From assembly GCF_008084905.1 (NCBI RefSeq), contig NZ_VSFC01000052.1, positions 333,526-397,525 of the forward strand: a stretch of 64,000 bases of DNA. Reading direction: 5' to 3'. Origin of the DNA: Xanthomarina maritima (lineage in GTDB: Bacteria > Bacteroidota > Bacteroidia > Flavobacteriales > Flavobacteriaceae). The notes beneath the pieces were generated by a model. It was not told the origin of the DNA. It did not search any database and was given only the letters and a program-made list of their open reading frames with translations. Position numbers and translations under genes: made by a program. Shown here one piece after another: positions 9,012-17,342 of the stretch (its first letter is position 1; each line of letters starts with the position of its first letter).

Positions 9012-10367
9012 ATGAACGTACATTTTATAGCTATTGGTGGTTCTGCTATGCATAATCTGGCTTTAGCTTTACACAATAAAGGATACAAAGTAACAGGAAG
9101 CGACGATACTATTTTCGAACCTTCAAAATCTAGATTACAAGTTAAAGGGTTACTACCAGAAACCTTTGGTTGGTTTCCAGAAAAGATAACAACCAATCAA
9201 GATGCTATTGTGCTGGGTATGCATGCCAAAGCAGACAATCCAGAACTTTTAAAAGCTCAGGAATTAGGACTTAAAATATACAGCTATCCAGAGTTTTTGT
9301 ACGAACAATCTAAAAACAAAACACGAGTAGTCATTGGTGGAAGTCATGGAAAGACTACCATAACCTCTATGATTCTTCATGTTATGCATTATCACAATCG
9401 CGATGTGGATTATATGGTTGGAGCCCAATTAGAAGGTTTTGATGTCATGGTAAAACTAACAGAAGACAACGACTTTATGGTTCTTGAAGGCGACGAATAT
9501 TTAAGCTCTCCCATAGATAGACGGCCAAAATTTCATCTCTACAAACCAAACATCGCTTTATTAAGTGGCATTGCTTGGGACCATATCAATGTGTTTCCAA
9601 CTTACGAAGGCTATGTGGAGCAGTTCCGTATTTTTATAGATAGTATTGTAAGGGGTGGAAGCATTACTTATAATGAAGAAGATCGCGAAGTGGCTAGAGT
9701 GGTAGAGGCCAGCGAAAACACCATTAGAAAACTGCCTTACCACACACCAGAATATACGGTTGAAAATGGACAAACCCTTTTGGAAACACCTGAAGGACCT
9801 TTACCAATAGAAGTATTTGGAAAACACAATCTAAACAACTTGGCAGGAGCCAAGTGGATTTGTCAGCATATGGGAATTGATGAAGACGATTTCTACGAAG
9901 CCATTGCTACCTTTAAAGGAGCCAGTAAACGCTTAGAAAAGATTGCCGAAAGTAAGCATAGTGTGGCTTATAAAGATTTTGCCCACTCACCTTCTAAAGT
10001 GGAAGCAACTACTAAGGCCGTAAAAGAGCAATACCAAAACCGAACTCTGGTGGCCTGTTTGGAACTACACACCTATAGCAGCTTGAATGCCGAATTTTTA
10101 AAAGAATACAAAGGCGCTTTAGATGCAGCCGATGTGGCTATGGTTTTTTATTCACCACAGGCTGTGGAAATTAAAAAGTTAGAGGAAGTCACGCATGAAC
10201 AAATTGCCAATGCCTTTCAACGTGACGATTTAATTATCTACACCAATCCAGACGATTTTAAAAACTTTCTCTTTTCGCAAGATTTTAAAAACAAAGCCTT
10301 ATTGCTTATGAGTTCTGGAAACTATGGAGGTTTGGATTTTGATGCCGTGAAAGGGTTGATTAAATAA
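9012..10367 (+). CDS. mpl: UDP-N-acetylmuramate--tripeptide ligase Mpl
   Basis: The 451-residue product is a Mur-ligase family enzyme. It starts MNVHFIAIGGSAMHNLA (Rossmann-like uridine-binding motif) and has the ATP-binding loop GSHGKTTITSM. The central region EGDEYLSSPIDRRPKF and the later AHSPSKVEATTKAVK are characteristic of Mpl rather than MurC. Mpl joins recycled L-Ala-gamma-D-Glu-meso-DAP tripeptide to UDP-MurNAc in the cytoplasm, returning cell-wall fragments to peptidoglycan synthesis. The ATG at 9012 is preferred to the in-frame TTG at 8988, which is part of the promoter. The gene appears monocistronic and ends at a palindromic repeat. Confidence 0.92.
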   Translation: MNVHFIAIGGSAMHNLALALHNKGYKVTGSDDTIFEPSKSRLQVKGLLPETFGWFPEKITTNQDAIVLGMHAKADNPELLKAQELGLKIYSYPEFLYEQSKNKTRVVIGGSHGKTTITSMILHVMHYHNRDVDYMVGAQLEGFDVMVKLTEDNDFMVLEGDEYLSSPIDRRPKFHLYKPNIALLSGIAWDHINVFPTYEGYVEQFRIFIDSIVRGGSITYNEEDREVARVVEASENTIRKLPYHTPEYTVENGQTLLETPEGPLPIEVFGKHNLNNLAGAKWICQHMGIDEDDFYEAIATFKGASKRLEKIAESKHSVAYKDFAHSPSKVEATTKAVKEQYQNRTLVACLELHTYSSLNAEFLKEYKGALDAADVAMVFYSPQAVEIKKLEEVTHEQIANAFQRDDLIIYTNPDDFKNFLFSQDFKNKALLLMSSGNYGGLDFDAVKGLIK

Positions 10368-10372
10368 TTACT

Positions 10373-10397
10373 GTCATTCCTGCGTAAGCAGGAATCT
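10373..10397. repeat. palindromic repeat between convergent genes
   Basis: The 25-bp element GTCATTCC ... GGAATCT contains a perfect 8-bp stem, ATTCCTGC (10376-10383) with GCAGGAAT (10388-10395), and a GTAA loop. It lies between the 3' ends of mpl and the minus-strand gene at 10446-11156, the typical place for this repeat class. It shares its ends with the two copies inside the macroglobulin gene. It could also work as a hairpin at both transcript ends. Confidence 0.7.
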
Positions 10398-10445
10398 GTT
10401 TGAGGCTTTTACTTTCATTTGTTTTATATGTTAGAAAACAACTTG

Positions 10446-11156
10446 TTATTCTCTAATACTCCATATTTCATGAATAGGGTCTCCTTTACTAGACAGACCT
10501 GAGTGATGCCATTTGCCATCAATTAATTCGTAATTAAATTGCAAACTAAGTCCTGCTTTAGAATCGTCTCTTGAGAAGAATTCAATGTTTTCAGTGTATT
10601 TGCCATCTTTGGTAGTATAGGTACCACCACCAGTTCCCATAAATTGTTTGGTTTCTGCATTATAGGCTATCCATTGAAATCGCGTGCCAGACAATACTTT
10701 CATGGTTTTTCTTGGGCCACTGGTGTCACGCAATTGTTCTTTTCCATCTCTTATTCTACCAGACATTAACCAAGCTCCTTGAAGTTTACCTGGTTTGCCA
10801 GAGTCTATTCTTTTAAATTTTAAATGACTATCAACAATTTCAATGTCGTTATCAGTAATTCGTACTTGATAACTTATTTCAGTACCTACAAGCTCAGGAG
10901 AGCTAGTATTAAACTCTACCTTTTCTGTCATGGTATCGCCATCTAATTTCCAGCTGCCACCATTGGTATGTATCCATTTGCCAGAGCTTGCGTGATAACT
11001 ACTTAATACCTGATAGCCATCAGCCAAAATAAGTACATTTCTTTGTGGCTCTCCCTGTTCGGAAGTAGTAATAGCTTCCCAAGCACCTATAAGGTTTTGC
11101 GCTTTGATAGTAAAAGATAAAATTGTGCAGAAGAATAAAATAAGATATTTTAACAT
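10446..11156 (-). CDS. secreted protein with duplicated beta-rich domain
   Basis: The 236-residue product has a signal peptide ending near TIKAQ (residue 20). The mature chain is two related units of about 105 residues. Unit one runs from LIGAWEAI through NGGSWKLDGDTMTEKVEF to the ITDNDIEI strand. Unit two runs from LQGAWLMSG through GGGTYTTKDGKYTENIEFF to HEIWSI. Each opens with a G-A-W pattern, as in small lipocalin-like barrels, so a tandem lipocalin-like fold is the best guess. No catalytic motif was recognised. A repeat-rich 547-bp region lies upstream. Confidence 0.75.
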   Translation of the reverse strand: MLKYLILFFCTILSFTIKAQNLIGAWEAITTSEQGEPQRNVLILADGYQVLSSYHASSGKWIHTNGGSWKLDGDTMTEKVEFNTSSPELVGTEISYQVRITDNDIEIVDSHLKFKRIDSGKPGKLQGAWLMSGRIRDGKEQLRDTSGPRKTMKVLSGTRFQWIAYNAETKQFMGTGGGTYTTKDGKYTENIEFFSRDDSKAGLSLQFNYELIDGKWHHSGLSSKGDPIHEIWSIRE

Positions 11157-11280
11157 GAAATTATTTATTACTGTTGTTCAATATTTTTGGTGACAACTAT
11201 GGCTAGCTATGTGTTTTTTAACTCAGTTTAATACTAAAGTAATATATTTTTAGCTTCTTGACACAGGTTTTTTAAGTATG

Positions 11281-11302
11281 CTTCGAGAATTCTTCGAGAA
11301 CC
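11281..11302. repeat. two 11-bp tandem units, CTTCGAGAAnn
   Basis: The units are CTTCGAGAATT at 11281-11291 and CTTCGAGAACC at 11292-11302. They are followed by CTCCCCTAAAAAC. The TTCGAGA core is the reverse complement of the TCTCGAA core at 11344-11376, so the two arrays can pair in a single strand. Confidence 0.75.
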
Positions 11303-11343
11303 TCCCCTAAAAACTCCATTTTTAAAACATACAGCAAAGTTTT

Positions 11344-11376
11344 TCTCGAACAAGTCTCGAACAAGTCTCGAACAAA
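11344..11376. repeat. three 11-bp tandem units, TCTCGAACAAG
   Basis: Two perfect copies (11344-11354 and 11355-11365) and a third ending AAA instead of AAG (11366-11376) are followed by CCCCCTAAAAATGG. The array is inverted relative to the units at 11281-11302. Confidence 0.85.
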
Positions 11377-11400
11377 ACCCCCTAAAAATGGCCTTCGTGT

Positions 11401-11454
11401 TTCAAATTGTTTCAATCTGTTTCAAATTGTTTCAATCTGTTTCAATTTGTTTCA
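11401..11454. repeat. 20-bp tandem repeat built of 10-bp TTTCAA units
   Basis: Two perfect 20-bp units (11401-11420 and 11421-11440) each consist of TTCAAATTGT and TTCAATCTGT. A fifth 10-bp unit, TTCAATTTGT, and the start of a degenerate sixth follow. The 10-bp step is close to one helical turn, so the TTTCAA motif would recur on one face of the DNA. Confidence 0.88.
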
Positions 11455-11588
11455 CAGATGCCTAATTATGATATTTTTTGCTAATTTTAATATGGCAGAA
11501 GTTAAAAGATTGTATAATGAGATATCAGGATTTAGTTAATTATCTGTATAGTATTTTAGGACGAGTCATACTAAAGAGCTACTGTATA

Positions 11589-11632
11589 GCTTAAGTATGG
11601 CTTAAGTATAGATAGTGTATGGATAGTGTATG
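11589..11632. repeat. two pairs of 11-bp tandem units
   Basis: The sequence has GCTTAAGTATG then GCTTAAGTATA (11589-11610), immediately followed by two perfect copies of GATAGTGTATG (11611-11632). All four units are 11 bp long, the same period as the arrays 200-300 bp away. Confidence 0.82.
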
Positions 11633-11703
11633 GGAGCAAGCGATTTTTCTTACAAAAGATGAAATCACCTTTCATCAGCATGTTTTTATTAAAAAACACC
11701 CTC

Positions 11704-12300
11704 TTAAAACACCTTATCTAAAAATGCTCTTATGTTTTCTTGGTTGGACCGAATCAGTTCAGCTTTGGCATTCTCCTTATCTTGTGGCTTTTTGTCCTGC
11801 GAGAGCTTAAATTTCCCTTCCCAATGCGTAATGGTAATTTCGAACATTTTAATGTAATTAAGATTTGCTACCATTCTAGGGTTATCAGCATCTAAAACAT
11901 ATTTATGGGCTGGTTTTTCCAAAAACTCTGTCATAATAATTAAAGATTGCTTTAAAGCCTCTTTACTTTCAATAGCTTCTACAGTAGCTTGTAGATGGAC
12001 TTTAATATAATTCCAGGTAGGTAATTGTGTTGTGGTGTAAATACTTGGTGAGATATAGCATTGTGGCCCTGAGAAAATCACTGTCAGCTGATTATTGTCT
12101 TTTAATAAATTAGCTTGTGGATTATAAATATCTATATGTCCAATAAGCTTTCCATCTTCTTCTCTATAAATTAAAGGTAGATGTGTAATAAGTGGTTTAT
12201 TATCTGTTACCGAAATAATAGTAGCAAGTGGATAATTTTTAATAACTTCAATCATATGGAGTTTGTCATTATCTTGGTGAAGTTTTGGAGGATAGTTCAA
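11704..12300 (-). CDS. PaiB-like FMN-binding protein
   Basis: The 198-residue product matches the PaiB family (FMN-binding split-barrel, negative transcriptional regulator). Visible signatures are the N-terminal ATIISV ... ITHLPLIYRE, the GPQCYISPSIY ... LPTWNYIKVHL block and a C-terminal WEGKFKLSQDK. In Bacillus PaiB affects sporulation and protease genes; in other bacteria members are flavin-binding proteins of uncertain role. Transcription runs leftward into the repeat-rich intergenic region. It is divergent from radC, 64 bp away. Confidence 0.85.
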   Translation of the reverse strand: MNYPPKLHQDNDKLHMIEVIKNYPLATIISVTDNKPLITHLPLIYREEDGKLIGHIDIYNPQANLLKDNNQLTVIFSGPQCYISPSIYTTTQLPTWNYIKVHLQATVEAIESKEALKQSLIIMTEFLEKPAHKYVLDADNPRMVANLNYIKMFEITITHWEGKFKLSQDKKPQDKENAKAELIRSNQENIRAFLDKVF

Positions 12301-12329
12301 TGTATTTATAGAATTTAGATAAATGATTA

Positions 12330-12360
12330 TTGATTTATAAAATTACAATATTTATATTTA
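12330..12360 (+). promoter_or_regulatory. probable promoter of radC operon
   Basis: A TTG at 12330-12332 and TATATTTA at 12353-12360 are 20 bp apart. The -7 box differs from TAnnTTTG only in the last base. It ends four bases before the radC ATG, which would give a transcript with almost no leader. Confidence 0.45.
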
Positions 12361-12364
12361 CTAG

Positions 12365-13063
12365 ATGCAGGAAAAATCACCATCATTTTCTATTAAAAAC
12401 TGGAATCAAATAGATCAGCCTAGAGAAAAACTTCGAGACAAGGGGAAATCTAGTTTAAGTGATGCTGAATTGGTTGCTATTCTTATTGGTTCTGGGAACA
12501 GGAATGAAAGTGCTGTAGATTTAAGCAAACGTATTTTAGCAAGCGTCAACAACAATTTAAATGCTTTAGGGAAATTATCTTTAAAACAATTAATGGCATT
12601 TAAAGGTATAGGTGAAGCTAAAGCAATAACTATTGTAGCAGCTCTAGAATTAGGAAGAAGAAGAGGAGGTGAAGAAGTTGTCGAGAAAATAAAGATTACC
12701 TCTAGCCAATTGGTTTTTCAAGTTATGCAACCTATTCTTGGAGAATTGCCTCACGAAGAATTTTGGATTTTATACCTAAATAATTCAAATAAAATTGTTC
12801 AAAAAAACCAATTGAGCAAAGGTGGCATAACAGGTACTATGGTAGATGTTAGGTTAGTACTTAAAAATGCATTAGAAGTTGGGGCTACAGGATTCATTTT
12901 AGTTCATAATCACCCATCTGGAACTTTAAAACCTAGTGAGGCAGACAAACAAATTACCCAAAAATTAAAACAAGCAGGAGAAAGTTTGGACATTAAGGTT
13001 CTGGATCATTTAATCGTAACAGAAAAAGCCTACTTTAGCTTTGCTGATGAAAACATCTTATAA
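12365..13063 (+). CDS. radC: RadC-family JAB-domain protein
   Basis: The 232-residue product is full length. It has the N-terminal UPF0758 segment (REKLRDKGKSSLSDAELVAI), a helix-hairpin-helix (FKGIGEAKA, residues 79-87) and a C-terminal JAB1/MPN-like metal site HNHPSG (His181, His183) with PSEAD (Asp194). The metal ligands are intact. Despite its name RadC is not established as a DNA-repair enzyme, and its biochemical activity is unsettled. It is the first gene of a tightly packed group: the next gene starts with GTG directly after the stop codon, and a YjjG-like gene overlaps that one. Confidence 0.92.
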   Translation: MQEKSPSFSIKNWNQIDQPREKLRDKGKSSLSDAELVAILIGSGNRNESAVDLSKRILASVNNNLNALGKLSLKQLMAFKGIGEAKAITIVAALELGRRRGGEEVVEKIKITSSQLVFQVMQPILGELPHEEFWILYLNNSNKIVQKNQLSKGGITGTMVDVRLVLKNALEVGATGFILVHNHPSGTLKPSEADKQITQKLKQAGESLDIKVLDHLIVTEKAYFSFADENIL

Positions 13064-14365
13064 GTGCTTCTAGTTTATACTCATAAAATATCACCTCGAT
13101 TAAAATATGCTTTTAAACATATCTTTACAAGAATATTAGGTATTCCGGTCGATTTTACAACCACTATTGAAGATTTTATTGCTCATGATAGTATAAAGAT
13201 GTCTTATACCAAACAACCATTAAGTAATGAAATTTTTGTAAGAAGTCATGATATTTTATATGAACAAGGCCTATCAGATATAGAATTAAACGTTCAAGAT
13301 TGGGAAGAAACAAAATGTTTCTTTTCAAGTGGAGATAAAAGCGCTATTCCATTCGATATATTTTCAGCCACATTCTATTTGTTAAGTAGATACGAAGAAT
13401 ATTTACCACATGTTAAAGACGAATATGGCAGATTTACAGCTCAAGAGAGTATTGCTTTTAAACACAACTTTCTACATCAGCCTGTAGTAGATATTTGGGC
13501 TTATAAAATGAAAAAAGTATTTCAGGAAAATTTTCCAGAATTTATATTTCCTTTAAAATCGTATTCAATAAAACCAATTATTGATGTGCCTTCTGCCTAT
13601 AATTTCAAATTAAAAGGAATTATGAGAACATTTGGAGGAACTGTTAAAGATATCTTTAGTTTTAATTTCAAAAAGTTATACTACAGATACATGGTTCTTT
13701 TTGGGTTTAAACGCGATACTTACGATACCTTTAAATACATTATAAATAAACAAAAACACAGTGATTTTAAATTTCTGTTCTTCTTTTTAATTGGTGATTA
13801 CTCAACATACGATAAAGGCATAGATGCTCAAAAAAAGAAACTAATTACTTTAATAAAACAAGTGGCAGATTATTGTCAAGTTGGTTTAAAAGCGTCATAT
13901 TTTGCTTTAGAAGACATCTTGGTTTTAAAGAAAGAGAAGCTTAGAATGGAGTCTATTTTAAACACCTCATTAACAGCTTCAAGGCAATCTTTTTCAAAAT
14001 TAAATCTACCAGAATCTTATAGAAATTTGGTTGAATTGGAAATTTTAGAAGATTATACTATGGGTTATGTAAATCATGCAGGATTTAGAGCAGGAACCTG
14101 TACACCATTTTTTTTCTACGATTTAGATTATGAAATACAAACGCCTCTAAAGATATGTTCTTATCATTTATTAGATTATTCTTTATTAAAATACCATTCA
14201 CTCTTAGATAAAAAGAAAGAATTAAAGGAAATTATGAATCAAGTAAAAAAAGTAAATGGCGAATTTATACCTGTTTTTCATAATTATACGTTTAGTGAAG
14301 TAGATAGATGGAAAGGATATAAAGAATTATTTAATATGATTTTAGAATCAGCTCATGAAAATTAA
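13064..14365 (+). CDS. polysaccharide-deacetylase-like protein
   Basis: The 433-residue product starts with GTG immediately after the radC stop codon; the opening MLLVYTHKISPRLKYAF looks like a genuine N-terminus. The C-terminal half resembles the polysaccharide deacetylase (NodB) fold, with IIDVPSAYNF where the first motif is expected, a TASRQSFSKLNLP strand and a GFRAGTCTPFFFYDL end motif. The usual metal-binding HxxxH histidines are not evident: the equivalent region reads GLKASYF. Deacetylase activity is therefore doubtful. It overlaps the next gene by 11 bp, indicating translational coupling. Cell-envelope glycan metabolism is a guess from the fold only. Confidence 0.75.
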   Translation: MLLVYTHKISPRLKYAFKHIFTRILGIPVDFTTTIEDFIAHDSIKMSYTKQPLSNEIFVRSHDILYEQGLSDIELNVQDWEETKCFFSSGDKSAIPFDIFSATFYLLSRYEEYLPHVKDEYGRFTAQESIAFKHNFLHQPVVDIWAYKMKKVFQENFPEFIFPLKSYSIKPIIDVPSAYNFKLKGIMRTFGGTVKDIFSFNFKKLYYRYMVLFGFKRDTYDTFKYIINKQKHSDFKFLFFFLIGDYSTYDKGIDAQKKKLITLIKQVADYCQVGLKASYFALEDILVLKKEKLRMESILNTSLTASRQSFSKLNLPESYRNLVELEILEDYTMGYVNHAGFRAGTCTPFFFYDLDYEIQTPLKICSYHLLDYSLLKYHSLLDKKKELKEIMNQVKKVNGEFIPVFHNYTFSEVDRWKGYKELFNMILESAHEN

Positions 14366-15044
14366 GGGAATAAAAGATGTTTTTTTTGATTTAGATCATA
14401 CCCTTTGGGATTTTGATAAAAATTCAGCTTTAACTTTTAATAAAATATTTAAAATGCATGATGTGGCTGTAGATTTGAACGAATTTTTAAGCCATTACGA
14501 ACCTATAAACCTAGATTATTGGAAGCTTTATAGAGAAGAAAAAATTGATAAGGCTTCATTAAGGTATAATCGTTTAAACGATACATTTAATAAAATATCA
14601 TTTCGAGCAGATAGTACATTAATAGATAAATTATCAATTGATTATATAGCGTATTTAACGTCATTTAATCATTTATTTGATGACACTTTAGAAGTATTAA
14701 ATTATTTAAAACCTAAGTATAATTTGCACATTATAACAAATGGTTTTCAAGAAGTTCAAGAAAGTAAATTAAAGAATTCTAACATTCATCATTTTTTCAA
14801 ATCGGTTACAGATTCTGAACAAGTTGGAGTTAAGAAGCCAAATCCAAAAATCTTTAATCATGCTTTAAAAAAAGTCAATGCCAATCCAAAAACTAGTATA
14901 ATGATTGGAGATAATTTAGAGGCAGATATTTTTGGGGCTTTAGGAATAGGAATGGAAGCTATATATTTTAATTATCTTAAAGACCCTACCCAGCAACAAG
15001 TGAATCAAATAAATAATTTAAATGAATTAAAATTATTTTTATAA
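14355..15044 (+). CDS. yjjG: HAD-family nucleotidase, YjjG type
   Basis: The 229-residue product is a haloacid-dehalogenase superfamily phosphatase. The nucleophile motif FFDLDHTLWDFD places Asp12 and Asp14. Motif II is ITNGFQ, the motif III lysine lies in VGVKKPNPKIF and motif IV is MIGDNLEADI. DxDHTLWD together with TNGFQ.VQ..K marks the YjjG branch, which dephosphorylates pyrimidine nucleotides, including non-canonical ones, and so helps keep them out of DNA. The start overlaps the preceding gene by 11 bp, so it belongs to the radC transcript. Confidence 0.9.
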   Translation: MKIKGIKDVFFDLDHTLWDFDKNSALTFNKIFKMHDVAVDLNEFLSHYEPINLDYWKLYREEKIDKASLRYNRLNDTFNKISFRADSTLIDKLSIDYIAYLTSFNHLFDDTLEVLNYLKPKYNLHIITNGFQEVQESKLKNSNIHHFFKSVTDSEQVGVKKPNPKIFNHALKKVNANPKTSIMIGDNLEADIFGALGIGMEAIYFNYLKDPTQQQVNQINNLNELKLFL

Positions 15045-15082
15045 ATCTTACCTATCTTTACAAGAATTTAAAAGTCTCACAA

Positions 15083-15940
15083 ATGTTTAATAAATTTCTA
15101 ATAATTACCATTCTGTTAGTTTCTAGTTTTACTATGTTTTCTCAGAATAGTGTTAACAATTATAAATATGTTATAGTTCCTGATAAGTATGATTTTTTAG
15201 ATGAAGAGGACCAATTTAGACTAAATTCCTTATCTCAATTTTTATTCAATAAACATGGCTTTAATGCTTTTATGGAAGATGAAACCTTTCCAGAAGATTT
15301 ATTGTATAATCCCTGTTTAGCATTAAAAGCAGATGTAATAGATGACTCTGGGTCTTTTAAAACAAAACTAAAGATTGAATTAAAAAATTGTAAAGACGAA
15401 CTGGTATTTGTTTCAGAAATGGGAGAGAGTTTCGAAAAAATATATGAAGTTGCTTATAATAAAGCATTAAGAGACGCATTTACCTACGTAGCAGCCATAA
15501 AATATCAGTACGAACCTAGTGAAGAAATACTTGCTGAAAGTAGAGATACACGAGATGAAGCAAATCAAGAAATAGAGCAGCTTAAAGAAGAAATTGCTGC
15601 CTTAAAACAGGAAAAAGAAACTACTAAAGTAGTAGAAACTCCTGTAGCCGAAACTACCATTGCTGCTACTATAGAATCTGTTGCCACTAAAATAGATAAC
15701 GAATTAATAGAATCTATTGAAAATGAAGAAACTGTTTTATATGCTCAAAAAACTGATAATGGTTATCAGTTAGTTGATAGTTCTCCAAAAGTAGTTATGG
15801 TTTTATTAAAAACTAAAAACCCAGAAGTGTATATGGTTCAGGGTAAAAACGCTATGGTTATAAAAGAAGATGGTTTTTGGTATTTATCAGAAAATGATGG
15901 AAGCCAAGTAATTGATACCAGACTAAATATTAAATTTTAA
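15083..15940 (+). CDS. exported coiled-coil protein of unknown function
   Basis: The 285-residue product has a signal peptide ending at TMFSQ (residue 21). An N-terminal globular part (residues 25-155; KYVIVPDKYDFLDEEDQFR) is followed by a charged coiled coil (about 160-185, EIEQLKEEIAALKQEKE), an acidic/Thr-rich linker and a C-terminal beta-rich part ending in NDGSQVIDTRLNIKF. No known enzymatic motif was recognised. A TATCTTTA at 15053-15060 is a near-match -7 box. Its last four bases overlap the end of rarA on the other strand. Confidence 0.75.
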   Translation: MFNKFLIITILLVSSFTMFSQNSVNNYKYVIVPDKYDFLDEEDQFRLNSLSQFLFNKHGFNAFMEDETFPEDLLYNPCLALKADVIDDSGSFKTKLKIELKNCKDELVFVSEMGESFEKIYEVAYNKALRDAFTYVAAIKYQYEPSEEILAESRDTRDEANQEIEQLKEEIAALKQEKETTKVVETPVAETTIAATIESVATKIDNELIESIENEETVLYAQKTDNGYQLVDSSPKVVMVLLKTKNPEVYMVQGKNAMVIKEDGFWYLSENDGSQVIDTRLNIKF

Positions 15941-17214
15941 TACTTGTATTTATCTTTCCAACGTTGTTTTAAAAAATCTCTTTGCACTTTTTCTCTAGAG
16001 TTATTTCCAGGATTATAAAATGTTGTGTTTTTTATTTCTTCAGGTAGAAATTCTTGTTCAGCAAAATTATTTTCATAACTATGTGCATATTTATAATCCT
16101 CTCCATAGCCTAGCTCTTTCATCAATTTTGTTGGAGCATTTCTAATATGAAGTGGGACAGTTAAATCTCCAGTAGTTTTAACTAATTGTTGAGCTTTATT
16201 AATAGCGTCATATGAAGCATTACTTTTTGGTGAACATGCTAAATAGGTAGTACATTGACTTAGTATAATTCTCGATTCAGGATGCCCAATAGTTGAAACT
16301 GCTTGAAATGTATTATTTGCCATTATTAATGCAGTAGGATTGGCATTACCAATGTCTTCACTAGCAAGAATCAATAATCTTCTTGCAATAAATTTTACTT
16401 CTTCTCCACCTTCAATCATTCTTGCCAACCAATAAACAGCAGCATTTGGGTCGCTTCCTCTAATAGATTTTATAAAAGCTGAAATAATATCATAATGTTG
16501 TTCACCAGTTTTATCATATCGAACTGTATTATTTTGAACTTTCTGTAAAACAGCTTCATTTGTTATAGTAATATTATCTGAAGTTTCAGAATTTACAATC
16601 AATTCAAAAATATTCAATAATTTTCTGGCATCTCCACCAGAAAGGCGTAATAAAGCTTCAGTTTCTTTTAGCTTCACCTTTTTTTTAGATATAGCCTCAT
16701 CTTTTTCAATTGCACGCCTTAAAAGGGCTTCTAAATCGTTTTTACTAAAAGAATTTAAAATATAAACCTGACATCTAGATAATAAAGCAGGTATTACTTC
16801 AAAACTAGGGTTTTCAGTAGTTGCTCCAATTAACGTAACCCAACCTTTTTCAACTGCTTGTAATAATGAATCTTGTTGCGATTTACTAAACCTATGAATT
16901 TCATCAATAAATAGAATTGGATTTTTTGTAGTAAACAATCCACCACTTGTTTTTGCTTTTTCTATTACATCTCTAACATCTTTTACTCCAGAACTAATTG
17001 CGCTCAACGTATAAAATGGTCTGCCAGATTCCGAAGCTATAATATTGGCTAAAGTTGTTTTGCCAATGCCTGGAGGACCCCAAAATATCATAGAAGGAAT
17101 TAAGCCTTGCTTTATTTGCTTTGTCAAAGCACCATTTTTTCCAACCAGATGTGTTTGGCTGATATAGTCATCTAAGTTCTTTGGACGTAATCGTTCTGCT
17201 AAGGGTTCATTCAT
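15937..17214 (-). CDS. rarA: replication-associated recombination protein A (AAA ATPase)
   Basis: The 425-residue product is a clamp-loader-like AAA+ ATPase. Walker A is GPPGIGKTT (residues 46-54), Walker B is ILFIDEIHRF (about 100-109), sensor 1 is IGATTENPS and an arginine-finger region is PALLSRCQ. The C-terminal MgsA tetramerisation region contains YWLARMIEGGE and ASEDIGNANP. RarA/MgsA acts at stalled replication forks. The gene is alone on its strand and converges on the exported coiled-coil gene with a 4-bp overlap of coding ends. Confidence 0.95.
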   Translation of the reverse strand: MNEPLAERLRPKNLDDYISQTHLVGKNGALTKQIKQGLIPSMIFWGPPGIGKTTLANIIASESGRPFYTLSAISSGVKDVRDVIEKAKTSGGLFTTKNPILFIDEIHRFSKSQQDSLLQAVEKGWVTLIGATTENPSFEVIPALLSRCQVYILNSFSKNDLEALLRRAIEKDEAISKKKVKLKETEALLRLSGGDARKLLNIFELIVNSETSDNITITNEAVLQKVQNNTVRYDKTGEQHYDIISAFIKSIRGSDPNAAVYWLARMIEGGEEVKFIARRLLILASEDIGNANPTALIMANNTFQAVSTIGHPESRIILSQCTTYLACSPKSNASYDAINKAQQLVKTTGDLTVPLHIRNAPTKLMKELGYGEDYKYAHSYENNFAEQEFLPEEIKNTTFYNPGNNSREKVQRDFLKQRWKDKYKY

Positions 17215-17342
17215 ATTGTAAAATTACTATATTCCATTGAAGAGAGATATTTTATTCTTTATAAATTTAGTATTCAAACTGACAATTTATCACGAATTTT
17301 AAATATGGTTATGTATTTGCAATAAAAATTTTAAATTTAATT

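Larger units (their letters stand above)
11157..11703. other. long intergenic region with tandem-repeat clusters
   Basis: The 547 bp between two minus-strand genes hold no convincing coding sequence. They carry four groups of short tandem repeats (listed separately at 11281, 11344, 11401 and 11589). The first two groups are inverted with respect to each other (CTTCGAGAA against TCTCGAAC), and near-identical CCCCTAAAAA segments follow each. A weak AT-rich inverted repeat (TGTTTTT/AAAAACA) near 11681-11698 might end the minus-strand PaiB-like gene. No promoter could be assigned with confidence. Confidence 0.7.

Noticed and set aside
8951..9196. Minus-strand frame opposite the start of mpl
   Set aside because: It is the shadow of a well-supported gene and contains no recognisable protein features.
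11281..11454. CRISPR array
   Set aside because: Repeats are 10-11 bp and directly adjacent with no unique spacers, and no cas gene is present.
11492..11539. 15-residue open frame MAEVKRLYNEISGFS in the intergenic region
   Set aside because: It is too short, has no exact promoter box and no support beyond an ATG and a stop.
11619..11810. 63-codon plus-strand open frame across the repeat region and the end of the PaiB-like gene
   Set aside because: It runs antisense into a clear gene, starts within the tandem-repeat units and has no protein-like composition or family resemblance.
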